Part shown: piece after piece, positions 1 through 11,518 of the stretch | Layout of the letters: each line of letters starts with the position of its first letter | Position numbering within the stretch: the stretch's first letter is position 1 | NCBI GenBank assembly: GCA_950022295.1 | Contig: OX465597.1 | Location: 399,533,016-399,597,015, forward strand | Direction of reading: 5' to 3' | Origin: Bromus sterilis | Taxonomy: Eukaryota > Streptophyta > Magnoliopsida > Poales > Poaceae | Length of the DNA stretch: 64,000 bases | Program-made: the position numbers and the translations under genes | The notes under the pieces: generated by a model | What the model was told of the DNA's origin: nothing | Databases searched by the model: none | Seen by the model: the letters and a program-made list of their open reading frames with translations, nothing else

Positions 1-1364
1 GGCATGCAGACTATAAATCACACACACTACTTCAGTGCCATCAATGACGGCACCAACGGTGCGAAGAAAAGGACGTCGCAAAATAATCGGACATAAAGGT
101 TCACACTCTATATCCATAATAATAAAATCAACGGGTACATAGTTGTCATTGACAATGATAAGCACATCGTCGATCTTCCCCAAAGGTTTCTTTACGGAAG
201 AAACGACAAGACGGACACCAAAAGAACAAGAATCAAAAGGTTTCAATTCAAACATATCATACATTCTTTTGGGCATGACGGAGGTACTAGCTCCAACGTC
301 ACATAAATCATAGTAAGAGAAGTTATTTAATTTAATTTTGATCATAGGGTCCCAACCATCATCTAGCTTCCTAGGTATGGAGGCTTCTATCCTAAGCTTC
401 TCCTCCCTAGCTTTGATGAGAACATTTGTGATATGCTCCGTGAAGGCAAGATTAAGTGTGCTGGTGTGGGGGTCTCTAGACATTTTGTGTAGTAAGCTAA
501 TAACTTCTGAGAGGGTGCAACTATAAAAATAAATATCAATACTATCAAAGGTGGTAGTAGTGTCATCTAGGCTCACTTATTTGAAACCCTCTATGTTCAT
601 AGGAGTTTCTTCTTCTACGGTTGAGGTATTAGCATCACCATTAATAGGTCCAATGGGACTAGGAGTGCATTGGGTGCTAATAGTTTCGGTATCCTCAACA
701 ATTTAGATAGTGGCAACTGTGTGGTGTGTAGGAAGGCTCTTAATTCTATCCTCTTCCTCTTTTTCTCTAGCCCATCTTTCTTTATGTTTATCCAGCATCC
801 TAATATTTTCATTAATTTGTAATTGGATAGCATTAATAGGGGTGGTCTTCCTCTCCTCAAGGGGAGAGGTTCTAATTTTTAACATCTCAACATCAAGGGC
901 TAAGTTGTCTACCTTCAAACAAAGATTATCTAATTTAGCTAACTTTTCTTTTACATTCTTGTTGAAGGCTTTTTGGGTAGTGATAAAGTCTCTAAGCATG
1001 CTTTCTAATTCAGAAGTGGGGTTCTTGTTGTTAGGATAAGTGTTGTTGTTCCCATAGTTGGATGGAAACGGTCTAGGATTGCTAGCAAAATTTCCCCTAT
1101 AAGCATTATTGTTAAAGTTGTTTCTACCAATAAAGTTCACATCTACTTGTTCCTGAGAAACCAAAGAATTTAAAGGAACATCATGAGGATCAATAGAGGG
1201 TTGTTTGGTAAGTAGAGACATAATTAAGTCAACTTTTTTATTTAGGGAGGTAATCTCCTCGACAGAGTTTACTTTCCTACCTGTTGGAGCGCGTTCGGTG
1301 TGCCATTGGGAATAGTTGGTCATCATCTCATCGAGAAGTTTTGTGGCAGCACCAAGTGTAGTTG
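1..1364 (-). pseudogene. Element A: broken gag-protease of an Athila-type Gypsy element (partial)
   Basis: Read on the minus strand, this is the C-terminal half of gag running into an aspartic protease. The gag part (1326 down to 703) contains the segment NYSQWHTER, usual near the end of the gag core in this group, and then an Asn-rich linker. After an in-frame TAA at 703-705 and another at 577-579, the same frame continues to a protease core LCDVGAST near 288-310. Near the window edge is a segment resembling the ILGRPFLRTVGA tail of retroviral-type proteases, with ILR in place of ILG. No zinc knuckle is visible. The 5' end of gag is cut off at 1364 by LTR B, and RT and integrase would lie to the left of the window. 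The two in-frame stops make it non-functional. The Athila-like assignment rests on motif recognition. Confidence 0.82.
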
Positions 1365-1736
1365 TGATACGTCCAAAACGTATCGATAATTTATTCTTGC
1401 GCCATGCATGTTTTGTGTGATATTGCTATGATCTAGATACACTTTCATACACTTTTGATCATATTTGGACTAACCTATTAACTCAGTGCACCCCAGTGCC
1501 AGTTTCTATTTTCTGTTGTTTTTCTATTTCTGTTTTCCCCCATATTAAAAGTGCTCAAAAAAATCGGGAAAATCAGATAAAAAATCAGCGTGAAGGAACC
1601 TTTCGGAGTCCCGAAGGGGGACGAGGTGGGACCCACCAGGACCCTAGGCACCTAGCTGGCGCGGCCTAGGGCTTGGCCGCGCCAGGGGGTGCCTGGACCT
1701 CTAGTGGCCCCTGGCTGCCCCCCTTCGCCTATATAT
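1365..1736 (+). repeat. LTR B, left piece (U3 tip to promoter region)
   Basis: It starts with TGATACGTCC and carries the inverted tip GATACGT/ACGTATC. It stops at 1736 just after CGCCTATATA, the usual TATA region of this LTR group. Related LTRs (I, H) continue from this point with a stretch matching what begins at 23632, so I read 1365-1736 and 23632-24347 as two halves of one LTR separated by element C. The candidate left target duplication is AGTTG (1360-1364). Its right partner is not in the window. Confidence 0.7.
1656..1685. repeat. GC-rich palindrome in LTR B
   Basis: Arms CTGGCGCGGCC and GGCCGCGCCAG flank a short loop. It lies about 45 bp upstream of the TATA-like CCTATATA. The same hairpin occurs at the same place in the LTRs of C, G and E. 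Confidence 0.8.
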
Positions 1737-1831
1737 TGATACGCGAGAGATGATAATTGCTTCTCGCCTTCGTTGGTTACCCCAAGTGGAAGGTGAGATG
1801 CAGCGTAGCGTAGCGGCAAGGTTACCCTGAG
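1737..1831 (-). repeat. Stub of a minus-oriented LTR 3' end
   Basis: Read in reverse, this is the U5 end of a TGATACG-class LTR: it contains the TTGGTTACCCCAAGTGGAAG box that ends these LTRs (compare 31351 onward). Only the last ~95 bp survive. It abuts an LTR of element C that lacks its first ~70 bp, so a deletion fused an inverted copy to C. The stub resembles the LTR end of element I more than that of C. Confidence 0.65.
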
Positions 1832-3439
1832 TTTGCTTGAACTTTCATACAGTTTTTATCATATTGGACTAACCTATTAACTCAGTGCACCCAGTTGCAA
1901 GTTCTTGTTTTCTGCTGTTTTTGTATTTCAGGTTTTCTGGCCATTAAAAGTGCCAAATAAATCCCGGAAAAAATATATAAAAAATCAGTGACCAAATCAG
2001 TGACTCGGAAGCTTCCAGAATCACCAAGGAAGGAAGGGGTGGACCCACCAGGGCCCCAGGAGGGTCCCTGGCGCGCGGCCCCACCCTAGGCCGCGCCAGG
2101 AGGCCTCCTAGCTGCCCTATGGCCCCTCTCGGTGCCCCCTTTGGCCTATATTTACCCCCCGTGACGGAAACCCAGATCGATCTGCTATTCCCGTTCTCCT
2201 CTCTATACCGCCGCCGCCGTTTCAAGATCGGGGCTGCCAGGAGAAGCTGCCCCGGCACCCTGCCGGAAGGAGGAATCCCCTTTGGGAGACCATCCATCAC
2301 CATGGACGCCTCCCGGATGTACCGTGAGTAGTCCCCCTTCGACCATGGGTCCGTGACCATTAGCTATGTGATGTACATCTCCCCTCTTTTTTCTTTCACT
2401 TTCGAGACCTCGTGAGATGCCTCACATGATCGAGGCACTTCTGTAATTTGATGTGTTACTATGCTGAGTTTGCTGGGATCTGATGGATTATGAGATTATG
2501 TTCAGATTGTGATGAGTAATATATTTGGTTCTCTTTTATATTTGTGTTCTTTAGTAAATTCTTGCATGTTATCCGTTGCCGTATTTTACTTTGGCCAAGT
2601 GATTTATTGCAACTCCAAGAGGGAGCGTTATGTTTGATTGTGGGTTCAGCCCCTTGATGTCTAGCTTGAGTGACAGAAACATGAGACTAGGGGATGTGTT
2701 GTTGCCACCAGGGATAAAACAACGGTGCTTGTACCTGCGGGTGCAAGGATTGTTTACTTTACGCATAGTTCTTTTAATGCAGTTGTCTGTTGCTTTGAGT
2801 TTACACTTTGGGTGGGATTCACAACTTAATACCAGCGAGATGTTCTGGATAGATATCTCAAGGTGGATGATTCGTAGTAGATGCAGATGGATTTCGGTCT
2901 ACTTACCTTGGCGTACTGCCCATTTCTTTTGAGCCTCTTCCTTTCTTTTGTACCATAGTTAGCATTGCGGTGCGTTTATAATCCTGTCAATTGCGAAGCT
3001 GTGATTTGTTTACCTCGCTAGCACTTTTATCGTCTTTTGGGAGAGAGACATCACTAGTGAACATCACGGGACCCCGGTCCGTATTCACACCGTTGTTTAC
3101 ACCTTCAATTTACTTTCAGTCTTTACTTTCAGTTGCCACTATTATTATCTCTTGCGTTGATCCTTTGTAAACAGCGAGGCCAGAGGAATTGACAACTCCT
3201 CTGTACTCGTTGGGAGCAAAGTTATTTGTTTTTGTGTGCAGGTCCATACAACCGACCAATTTCTGGCGCCGTTAGCCCGAAGCCAATTTCTGGCGCCGTT
3301 GTCACCTTCTTGTATTTCTGCGAGTCCTACTGGAGACAAACCTTGGTATCTTCACCGAGGGAAATTTGTTGCTACGCTATATCTCACCTTCCACTTGGGG
3401 TAACCAACGAGGAGTGAGAGAACTATCCTCATCATATCA
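1832..3439 (+). repeat. Element C 5' LTR, 5'-truncated
   Basis: Matches the 3' LTR at 15842 onward, beginning at TTTGCTTGAAC, so the terminal ~70 bp are missing. It ends in ATATCA at 3439, directly before the primer site. It holds the GC-rich hairpin at 2067-2100. Two PBS-like copies TGGCGCCGTT lie inside it at 3264-3273 and 3291-3300. Confidence 0.85.
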
Positions 3440-3449
3440 AACTAATTTC

Positions 3450-3467
3450 TGGTGCCGTTGCCGGGGA
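3450..3467 (+). promoter_or_regulatory. Primer binding site of element C (tRNA-Asp type)
   Basis: TGGTGCCGTTGCCGGGGA, 10 bp after the LTR end. One base differs from the usual TGGCGCCGTTGCCGGGGA, which is complementary to the 3' end of plant tRNA-Asp. Confidence 0.85.
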
Positions 3468-3510
3468 CTCCAGTCTACAAGATAGGGGAGTTGCACACTA
3501 TCTTTTATCT

Positions 3511-4446
3511 TTGCTTTTTAGTCTTGTTAGTTTCCCTTTCAGTTTTTTACTTTTGTGTCCCTTATCAAAAATACCAAAAATACCTGTTACCTTTCTTGTG
3601 TGGTCAAGTATGTTAGGAGTTGGTACTATGAGGGAATCCGAAGTTTTGGATTTCCATCAAAGGAACGGGGAAAATATGAAGAAGTCATGGGACATAATTT
3701 CTTAAGCACATAAGGCAAATATGCCTTGGTTACCTATAAGAATTGTGCTTAGAAATTTTTACTATGTCCTTTTTAAGTGGTGTAAGCACTCTCTTGATCT
3801 TATAGCTGAAGGAGACTTTTTAGAGTGTGATGAAGCTAGAGCTCTTGAAATTATACATGGTTTATCTAGTTATTTTGTTTATGATGGTCTTGATACTGTT
3901 GTAGACAGAATTGCTATTATTGAGAAGAAGTTTGATGCTCTAGACTTAAAAGGAGTAGAAAAACTAAACCCTCCTAGAGAGGAGATTTTGCAAATAGAAA
4001 ATTACTGGGAGCGTTTTGTTAGGACTGTTATCTCTAATCAAAACTTCCTTGATTTTTGTGACATTGGATCTACAGTTTCTATAATGCCAAGCTTTATTTA
4101 TGATTCTTTGTACCTTGCAAGCATGGAAAAATTTCCATCTTTTCATGAACATTCTAATGGTGATGTTTCTGAGATCCAGGTAAGATTAAAAGATGTCCAA
4201 GTCATGTTTCTTAAAAGGAGCGTAGAAATTGACTTTGCCATCATGAGAGCCAATCAAGGAAATATAGTGCTTGGAAGGGACTTCCTCCGGGCCATGAAAG
4301 GCTTCATTGATATAGGTAAAGGGCAAATACGCTTGCGTGGTAAAGCAAAAGGTACGTACCTCTTCCCCCGGAAGAACAAGGATGAGCTTATTGATAACCC
4401 TTTTGAAATCCTTGGTGAACCTTCCGAGGATTTTGGAGAACTTTGA
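3511..4446 (+). pseudogene. Element C ORF: gag-like region fused to an aspartic-protease-like domain
   Basis: A single frame from 3511 to 4446, broken by one TAA at 3703-3705. The segment before the stop is short and starts in leader-like sequence. The 241 residues after it contain an alpha-helical region (ALEIIHGLSS, then DRIAIIEKKFDAL), a protease core FCDIGSTVSIMP near 4055, and IVLGRDFLRAMKGFIDIG, the equivalent of the ILGRPFL flap region. A canonical core would read D(T/S)G; here it is DIGS, as in many plant Gypsy proteases. The C-terminus (near 4380) is acidic. No zinc knuckle and no polymerase are present. Whether it works as protease or capsid is unknown. The ancestral codon at the stop was probably GAA, by reading the frame through it. 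Confidence 0.7.
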
Positions 4447-5924
4447 TCTGATTCTTTTGCTTTAAGCCTAGCTAATGGCTTTAAAGGAGCGCTTTCGGGA
4501 GGCAGCCCTCAACGAGTTTAGGTTTTCCTTTTTTTCTGTTCTTAGTGGTCTTGATGATTGTTACTACAGTAGCAACATCATTGTATCTTTACTTTTCAAG
4601 CTTTGTGCCAATTATAGCCTCATATGACAAGGGAAGTGAAAGTTGTGACATGTTGTCCAGAAAACAGATTATGTCCTCGTGACGGGAAAAATCATAGAAA
4701 ATTACCAGTTCATATTTTTAAGCTGAATGTTTTACACAGCGTGCTCTATACAATCACGGAACTTTCGTATGTTCTGAGTTTTTTATTTGAGTTGCAGAAG
4801 TATCCATAAAAAATTCTTTACTACCTGTTGTTCTGTTTTTCACAGATTCTGCCACGTTTTGTCTCTCCTAACTTTTGCAAACCTTAAATTTGCTTTTTCT
4901 TTCCAAAAACTTTTTGGCAATCTTGAGAAACAGGAGCTCTTCAAGAATATCTTTATTTCCAGTAAGGGAAAAATTATTTTAATAGGGTACTAACCTCTCT
5001 AATCAGTTTACAATTAGTTATGTATGAAGGGATTTTCAAGTGTGCGATGAAAGATGATGAAAGAAGATCCTGGAGTGTCAAACACTCAAGCTTGGAGATG
5101 CGCATGTGCACCCCTAATAAATATTCAAGGAGACTAAAGCGTCTAAGCTTGGGGATGCCCCCGTGCATCCCCTTCTTCATCAACAATTATCAGTTCGTCC
5201 TCGTTTCACTATATTTTTATCACTTCATGCGTTATGTGCTATGCTTGGAGCGTCTCTCTCTTAGGTTTTGTTTTTATTTTTGTTTTTGCTTTGTTTGTTG
5301 TAGTACCAAGTTAGATCCCATCTTTCTTTTGTGCGGGAGAGAAACACGCTCCGCTTGAACTAGAACTCCTCATAGGATTTGCATGCTTATTCTCTTAGCT
5401 ATGAGTTGTTCTTTTTCTTTTCTTAGCTGCTGCCCTGTTTAGTTGTTGTTCTTTAGTCTTCTTCTAGAGCTTTTGTTTTGTCTTAGGCTGAACTTTCTAT
5501 AGGTTGCATGTTTTATCTTGTTTAGAGAGTTTGCATGTTGCACTGAGTTTTGTGTCTTGACTAGAAAGTAGGTAGTTGAAGTTGCTATTCTCTTTGTAGT
5601 AGTAACTTGCAATAGTTTTGAGGTATTGACTAGAGTAATGTTTGAACTTTTGGTGTCAAGAGCTCGAGCCTATTAGTGATAGATGTCGTATTTTGGGCAA
5701 TCTGTGTGATTTTCGAAAACCAAAACCCCTGTTGAGAACATCTAGCTACTAGATGGACCACTAACCTCTGGAGGGTTCGAATATTAGAGTACACTCACGT
5801 ACCATCAATCGAGGATGCGCAAGGATAACCAAACCCCCATACGCTCCTCCTCGGGGTACTTGTCTCTTTGTGAACCTCCTGATTAGATTGAGAGTTATCG
5901 ATAATAAGTGCATGAGTTCTTCGT
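4447..5924 (+). other. Element C non-coding interior, left part
   Basis: No convincing ORF. It contains the phrase GCGCTTTCGGGAGGCAGCC shared with G (27750 area), two internal polypurine-like motifs (AAGCTTGGAGATG at 5088-5100 and AAGCTTGGGGATG at 5145-5157), and the start of a block at 5686-5924 that is strongly conserved in G and J. D inserted at 5924/5925. Confidence 0.75.
5920..5924. repeat. Target-site duplication of D, left copy
   Basis: TTCGT, repeated exactly at 15220-15224. When D is removed, the flanks join into a sequence matching G near 28684 and J near 39818. Confidence 0.93.
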
Positions 5925-8900
5925 TGTAACAACCCGGTTCATCACAAACCGGAGTCTCTGTGCATTCTGTGCTAGTCCCTGGATCAATAGCTAGCACACA
6001 CAGTACACGATGTAATATCAAGAATAAACCACATGTCATATATATATATTACATCGAAGATCCAGTATTACAATAAAGCATACCTGCGTAGCTCAAGGCT
6101 ACCTTACAATTGAATACAGCAGAAAACAATAAAGAGCTTCGTGGTGTCCATCAACTCCACCGGCATAGTTGAGTATAGACGTCGTAACCCTACATCGTAC
6201 CACTTACTCGTCGTATATAATCCTGCAACACCGAAGGTTACAGCCCGACAACGGGTCAGTACATCTGATTTGTACGGCAAGTCACACGAAAAAGTATATA
6301 ACAGACCTACATCTACATGAAGGATAAGTCAAAGGAAAGTCTTATGGTTTTATTTTGCAGAAAGCTGATTTTTCCCTCACATACTACAACTAATCAAATT
6401 TTAATTTATCTTACTAGTCCTAAGTATGGTTGAATCGGGCTACACCAATTCCAATCATCCCATTATTAAAAGTTCCCACTCAAATTCTTATTAAGGTGAA
6501 TTATCTGTCAAGACCATCCAACAACAATAATGCCCAGTTGCTCAAAGTTGTCCGTAACCATGGACACGGCTAATCATGATCAGTTTTTACACTCTACAGA
6601 GGTTTGTACACTTTCCCCACTGGACTCAACCCGAAGATTGAGACATAGTCTTTCAGAAGAGGTTGCCTCCACCCTTTGGTAGCCGGTACACCTATCATAT
6701 CTACATCAGCTAGCTACCAGGGCCAGGTTCCCCACAACTTACTCATCTAAGCCAGAGCCCATATAGCCAGTTGTTGTACATGGAAGCTACTAGTCACACT
6801 GTTTGTCCAATCCTTTTGAGCCTGGACGGCGCCCACTGTGTCAGAGGGTACTCGCCATGACGCACCCGGTTCACCATCAAAACAACCATTCGGGAAGCAT
6901 TCAGTCCTGGTCCCTCCTTATCCAAGGCATGAGCACCAGGATGCATTCCCTGCCCGTCCAGAGGTGATTTCTATTTAACTTTGCTAATCAAGTCATTACT
7001 CCTCACATAGCTCAATGATAACTCAACCAATCCCCGTCTACAAAGCAATAGCAGTATATAACAACCACGATCCTAGGGTGACAATGAAATACAAGGTCAG
7101 AGCATATGGCTATCCTACTAGGTTTAAATCATAACTAATATATAGTCCTACACATGCATAGAGTGATAATTTGCTACATGCATAATAGAAAATATAGGTT
7201 GAGGTATGGTCAAAGTGTAACTTGCCTTATACATTCGATGAAGATCTTCGCTCTCACGTTCCAGTCAACTCTACTCGTCACACTCCGAGCAATCTATCGC
7301 AAACGAATGAACTCGAATAAGCAATCACATCACAACAAGACAAAACAATCACAAAGGTTTTTGAAACAAAACAAAAGGGCTTTGAAGTGCAAAGGTGTCG
7401 ATGTGCTCGAAGGTGATAGATGAAATGTGAGCTCGAGTGAGTCAATGGAAAAAGAATTTTTGAAATAAAAGATTATGACCAAAGGCATTATGAATTCAAG
7501 GTGAACATCATGTCAATAAGAGGTGTGTGGTATTGCCGATAAGATGTTTCAAATGATCCAATATGTAAAGAGAATCGCGTGAAACAGAATACTATAACAC
7601 GGGTTGTAGTAGGTCAGGGTTTGAATTAAATTTAAATTCAAACAGATCAAAAACATTTGATCTTGTATATACATGATGTGGACAACAAGTATATGATATG
7701 AGTGTTACTAAGGAAAAGGAATCGATTGAATTGGGTCAACGTTTCAAAATATTTTGGCCTCCGAAAGGTTGAATTTGAATATGAAGATATTCAAATTGGA
7801 GATGTGAAATAGTGTGAAAAATAATTTTTTCATTAATCTACAAGTCAATATAAGCACGTAAAAAAACATATAATTTTCCGAATTACGGTTTAAAAAAATA
7901 TAGGGCGTGGGAATTAGAGGTTATTCTATAAATTCAGGAAGTAATAGATAATATATTTATTTGCAGAACGGTCACTGGGACACGTAGCACAATAAGAATT
8001 GTTGGTATATATTCAGGCTCAGTTAGACAACAACTGTTTGATTTAAATGAAGATCAATGGCGGACATGCAGATATGTCTCCAGATTTATGGGGCTCACCG
8101 GGGAGGCGGAATCAGGCCACGGGACTTTGAGAAAACGGCGCGGTGTAATCGGATCTCGACGATGCACCCGCTCCGGTGGTTCCTAGTCTTCTTGAACTCA
8201 ACAAAGAGGTGTGTGGACGTCGAAGATCACAGGAGACGATGATGTGTAACTAGAGCGACAATGGTGGAAAGTTGTTTCAGGGCCTCGTTGTAGCAATTCA
8301 ATCAGGCGTGTCCTGAGCATGAAGGAGTCGAGGGAGATGCATGAGATTATGATGAATATTATTAAAGACGTGACAAAGGAGCTGGCAGGAATTGTCACTG
8401 ATGCACATGTAGCGTACCAATACACTACGTGGATACACAATGGCTTTGGATGTCCATGGCGAGGCTCCGGCGTGTCTTCGTCGAAGAAAAGATGTCTAAC
8501 ACATACATCTATCGACGGGTAACGCGCCAGTGCTGTCGAAAACGACCACCGCCCTTTCGCACGACCGTGGCGATGACGCGTACTTGGTGCTCCCGGTGAA
8601 CTCCGATGCTCTCCGACGACATCGGCTCCTTCCGCGGAGCGCGCAACTTGCAAAACATGACTATGAAAAGATGTCAACCGGGATAAGTCTTGAGTGCAGA
8701 TTCCAATGGACATGATGGGGTTGTTCAGGATATACCGAAAGCGACGAGATCGATGAGCAAAGCCGACAGTTTGTGGAACTCTGCGTCGAGATCTAAAACC
8801 ATGCCGGCGGCGATTATCTTGGAAGATAAGGAAAGAAGAAGAGTCTAGGGCTGCAGTATAGATATACATAGAGCTAAGACGAGGAAGAGATACGGGTATC

Positions 8901-9623
8901 GATCAGATTGTTGGATTTTGAGTTAGTTTGGATTCCGTACGTGGATCCAACAAACCACGTACAGTCAAAGGAAAAAAAAGAGATGAGGGGCCGAGGGAAA
9001 AGGTTGCGGCTCGGAATGGGCCGGCCTACTTTCTGCTAGCTTGCGCGCACACGGTTAAGAATTAGCACTGACCGTTACTGGGCTTGTGCTGCAGTTTTAC
9101 TTTTCTGTTAATATAGGGAATTAAGTTTTTGGCTAAAACAAAAATAAGGAAGATTCCTAATCTCACCAAAGCATACACAAAGAAATATTAAAAATAATAT
9201 CTAGCACATAACAATTATCATCAACCCCAAAAACAAGCAATTCAAACAATATTTTTATAACATTATTTTGGGCGTTATAAATATTTCCTAAAATTAATTT
9301 AGGGCTATAAATAATTCCCAAAATATTTTTAAACTCCGAATGAAACCCAAGTAATTATTTAAAACATTTACCAACTCTTTTAATATGTTGAAGGAGTCAT
9401 ATTACCTTCTCTCATTTTAATTTGTTGGATTTTATTTAAATAATAATTTCCAAAACACCAATTATGAATATTAGGGAAAGTCCTTTTATTCCCTCTTTTT
9501 TTAATATTCAATAAACTCCAAAAAGTTTTAAATCCCAGAGAAAATCAAACCCATAAAGAAAACAATCATTATCTATTTAATTTTATTAACATTCCAAAAT
9601 TTAGAAAATTTTGGGATGTTACA
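5925..9623 (-). repeat. Element D 3' LTR
   Basis: 3,699 bp. It aligns end to end with 11519-15219 with scattered single-base differences, for example TGTAACAACCC against TGTAACGACCC at the outer end, and small indels such as one TA unit near 6037-6052. It has AT-rich ends, a GC-richer centre, and a short inverted repeat CCAAAATTT/AAATTTTGG near 9595-9614. Confidence 0.92.
8198..8869 (-). CDS. ORF of 223 codons inside the D 3' LTR (hypothetical)
   Basis: An uninterrupted minus-strand ORF, in the sense orientation of D, within the LTR. The product is Arg/Ser/His-rich, with a hydrophobic stretch SFVTSLIIFIIISCIS near its C-terminal third that could span a membrane. I recognise no family. The other LTR has the same ORF at 13794-14465 with a few substitutions and no stop. 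Because the LTRs are recent duplicates, that conservation is weak evidence for coding. It may be a chance ORF in transcribed leader sequence. Confidence 0.3.
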   Translation of the reverse strand: MYIYTAALDSSSFLIFQDNRRRHGFRSRRRVPQTVGFAHRSRRFRYILNNPIMSIGICTQDLSRLTSFHSHVLQVARSAEGADVVGEHRSSPGAPSTRHRHGRAKGRWSFSTALARYPSIDVCVRHLFFDEDTPEPRHGHPKPLCIHVVYWYATCASVTIPASSFVTSLIIFIIISCISLDSFMLRTRLIELLQRGPETTFHHCRSSYTSSSPVIFDVHTPLC

Positions 9624-9642
9624 GACTACCACCCTTAAAAGG
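9624..9642 (-). promoter_or_regulatory. Polypurine tract of D
   Basis: On the minus strand AAGGGTGGTAGTC directly precedes the LTR start TGTAACATCCC, the position and style usual for chromoviruses. Confidence 0.75.
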
Positions 9643-11504
9643 AATCTCGTCCTCGAGATTCGAAAAGGCTAGAAGAAAGGTTAGGGTTCGGGTCTTCACG
9701 GCAATCCTTTGATCCTCCGAAGGTCTAGGGTGCTACCACCCTTAAAATGAAAGCGACATGGCCTTCAAAATCTTACTCCATCGATAACCTCCTTCGTACA
9801 TTCCTCGTACTCCTTGGAGATCTTTAAATCTTTAGAAAAAAGGGAGTCTTCCGTATACTGAACCTTCATGTTTGACAGGTCAGACGCCCATACTAAGCAA
9901 CTCGATTTTCTCATGGTGGTCATCAAGAATACTTTTATGGGATACCTGCAGGAAACGGTCTTGGTCTATACTCACCGTATAACACAAACGGTAAACTTCT
10001 ACAGGGGTCACACATCGTACCATTCTATGGTTTAGGCTTAACATCGTCGTCTCTCTGCTATAGGTAAGTCACTCAAGATTTACTATCCCGCATAGCAAGA
10101 GCGAATAATCAGGGTAATCGTCATGGGGGCCAATCCATTACACACCCAAATCATTACCTTGTATATGGTGTAGAGAATCTCGCAATCTAACACTCGGTCA
10201 TCCTCACGAGCATTGCAGAAGTCCTTCTTATTCATGAACCTGGTTCAGATAAATCCATGGTTCTGCAAGCCAAACAAACATCTATCGTTTCTTCACTACA
10301 CTCAGGTTTACGTAGCCTGCTACAAAACGTGCACTGGTGAACTATAACTTCCTTCAACAAGATTGTGCTTTCTTGTTGTAAGATCCTAGCACACGGGGTT
10401 AACTTTGAACTCATCATCGGTTGCATCCATCTTCATGCCAGTCTTGACATTTGCATCCATTGTAGCAACTCCTTCAATTTAGGGGTGAGGATGAGGGGGA
10501 ATAGAATGTAGATAGCGAGGTACAGAGAGAGAAATAGGGGGAGATACCCATGCAACATCACACCAGTTTTGAAACATAAGTTTTGATGTGTAGCTGTCGG
10601 TAAAACAAGAAATGACAGCTCACAGAAACGATCTAACGGTAGAAACTTGAATCTTCCAGGTCTTCAAGTCTTCAGGTCTTCAATGACGGTAGCTTCAGTT
10701 TCGCGTTGTTGAAGTAATCTTCGTATCGTTGAGTCACTTGCCAATTTATTCTTCTTTTGGTTGTGTCTTCTTCAGTCTCGAAGCATACTAATTAGATAAG
10801 GGGTCTAAGGTAACGTAAACTTATTCTACCCGCGAAGAAGAACCACAAAGCACAACACATCACATAAAAACAAGACATAACAGGGTCAAGGCCACACGCA
10901 AAACTTAACAAAACAATCATGACATAAAACATCTAGTTGATCAATAGCAAAACATGCATCGATCCACATCTCCAACTAACAAAGAAAAGGTAACAACGTA
11001 CACTTAGTGCATACCTACGTACGACAGTAACACATAACAACAAACAATACAGTCACAAAAGTCAAAACACACAAACAACACCTAGAGTAAGGTCATATGT
11101 GCAAGACATACGATCTCATCATACTACGCGAAATTCGTTCATCTAACTTCACCTAAAAGGTGGTGGTCTGATTCTAAGCTTCATCCTTCTCAACTAACCT
11201 GATCTTAAAGATTCCTCTCATAGTGTCAAAACTTATTTATCCTCATAGGGTATTCTTCTCGTTCTTGTGGTCATAACTTCAATTGATCCACGAGTTTGAT
11301 GATGTACTTCTCTAATACATATCTTCAGGGGCCTAAGAAACTCAGAGGGGTCTTTCCATTAAAACAAGTCAAGGAGTTTAGAAAATGAATAATAGATGAG
11401 AGATACTAGTGAAGAGACTAAGTAATCAAAGAGTGATAAAATATTTTTGTTCCTATGGCTTTTTCTATCCATTTTCTAGGGTAACGACCTACAGTCAACA
11501 CACT

Positions 11505-11516
11505 GCTCTGATACCA
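11505..11516 (-). promoter_or_regulatory. Primer binding site of D (initiator tRNA-Met type)
   Basis: GCTCTGATACCA on the plus strand, so TGGTATCAGAGC on the minus strand, two bases inside the right-hand LTR. It fixes the element's orientation as minus. Confidence 0.9.
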
Positions 11517-11518
11517 TT

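Larger units (their letters stand above)
9624..11518 (-). other. Element D interior, non-coding
   Basis: Contains only the polypurine tract at its left end (9624-9642) and the primer site at its right end. The longest minus ORF (10232-10426, 64 codons) has no recognisable domain. Typical chromovirus motifs (CCHC knuckle, YVDD/YLDD, HHCC) are absent. Confidence 0.75.

Noticed and set aside
7154..7423. Short plus-strand ORFs in the D LTRs (7154-7423, 8057-8242, 8319-8522 and partners)
   Set aside because: Antisense to the element and of different length in the two LTRs.
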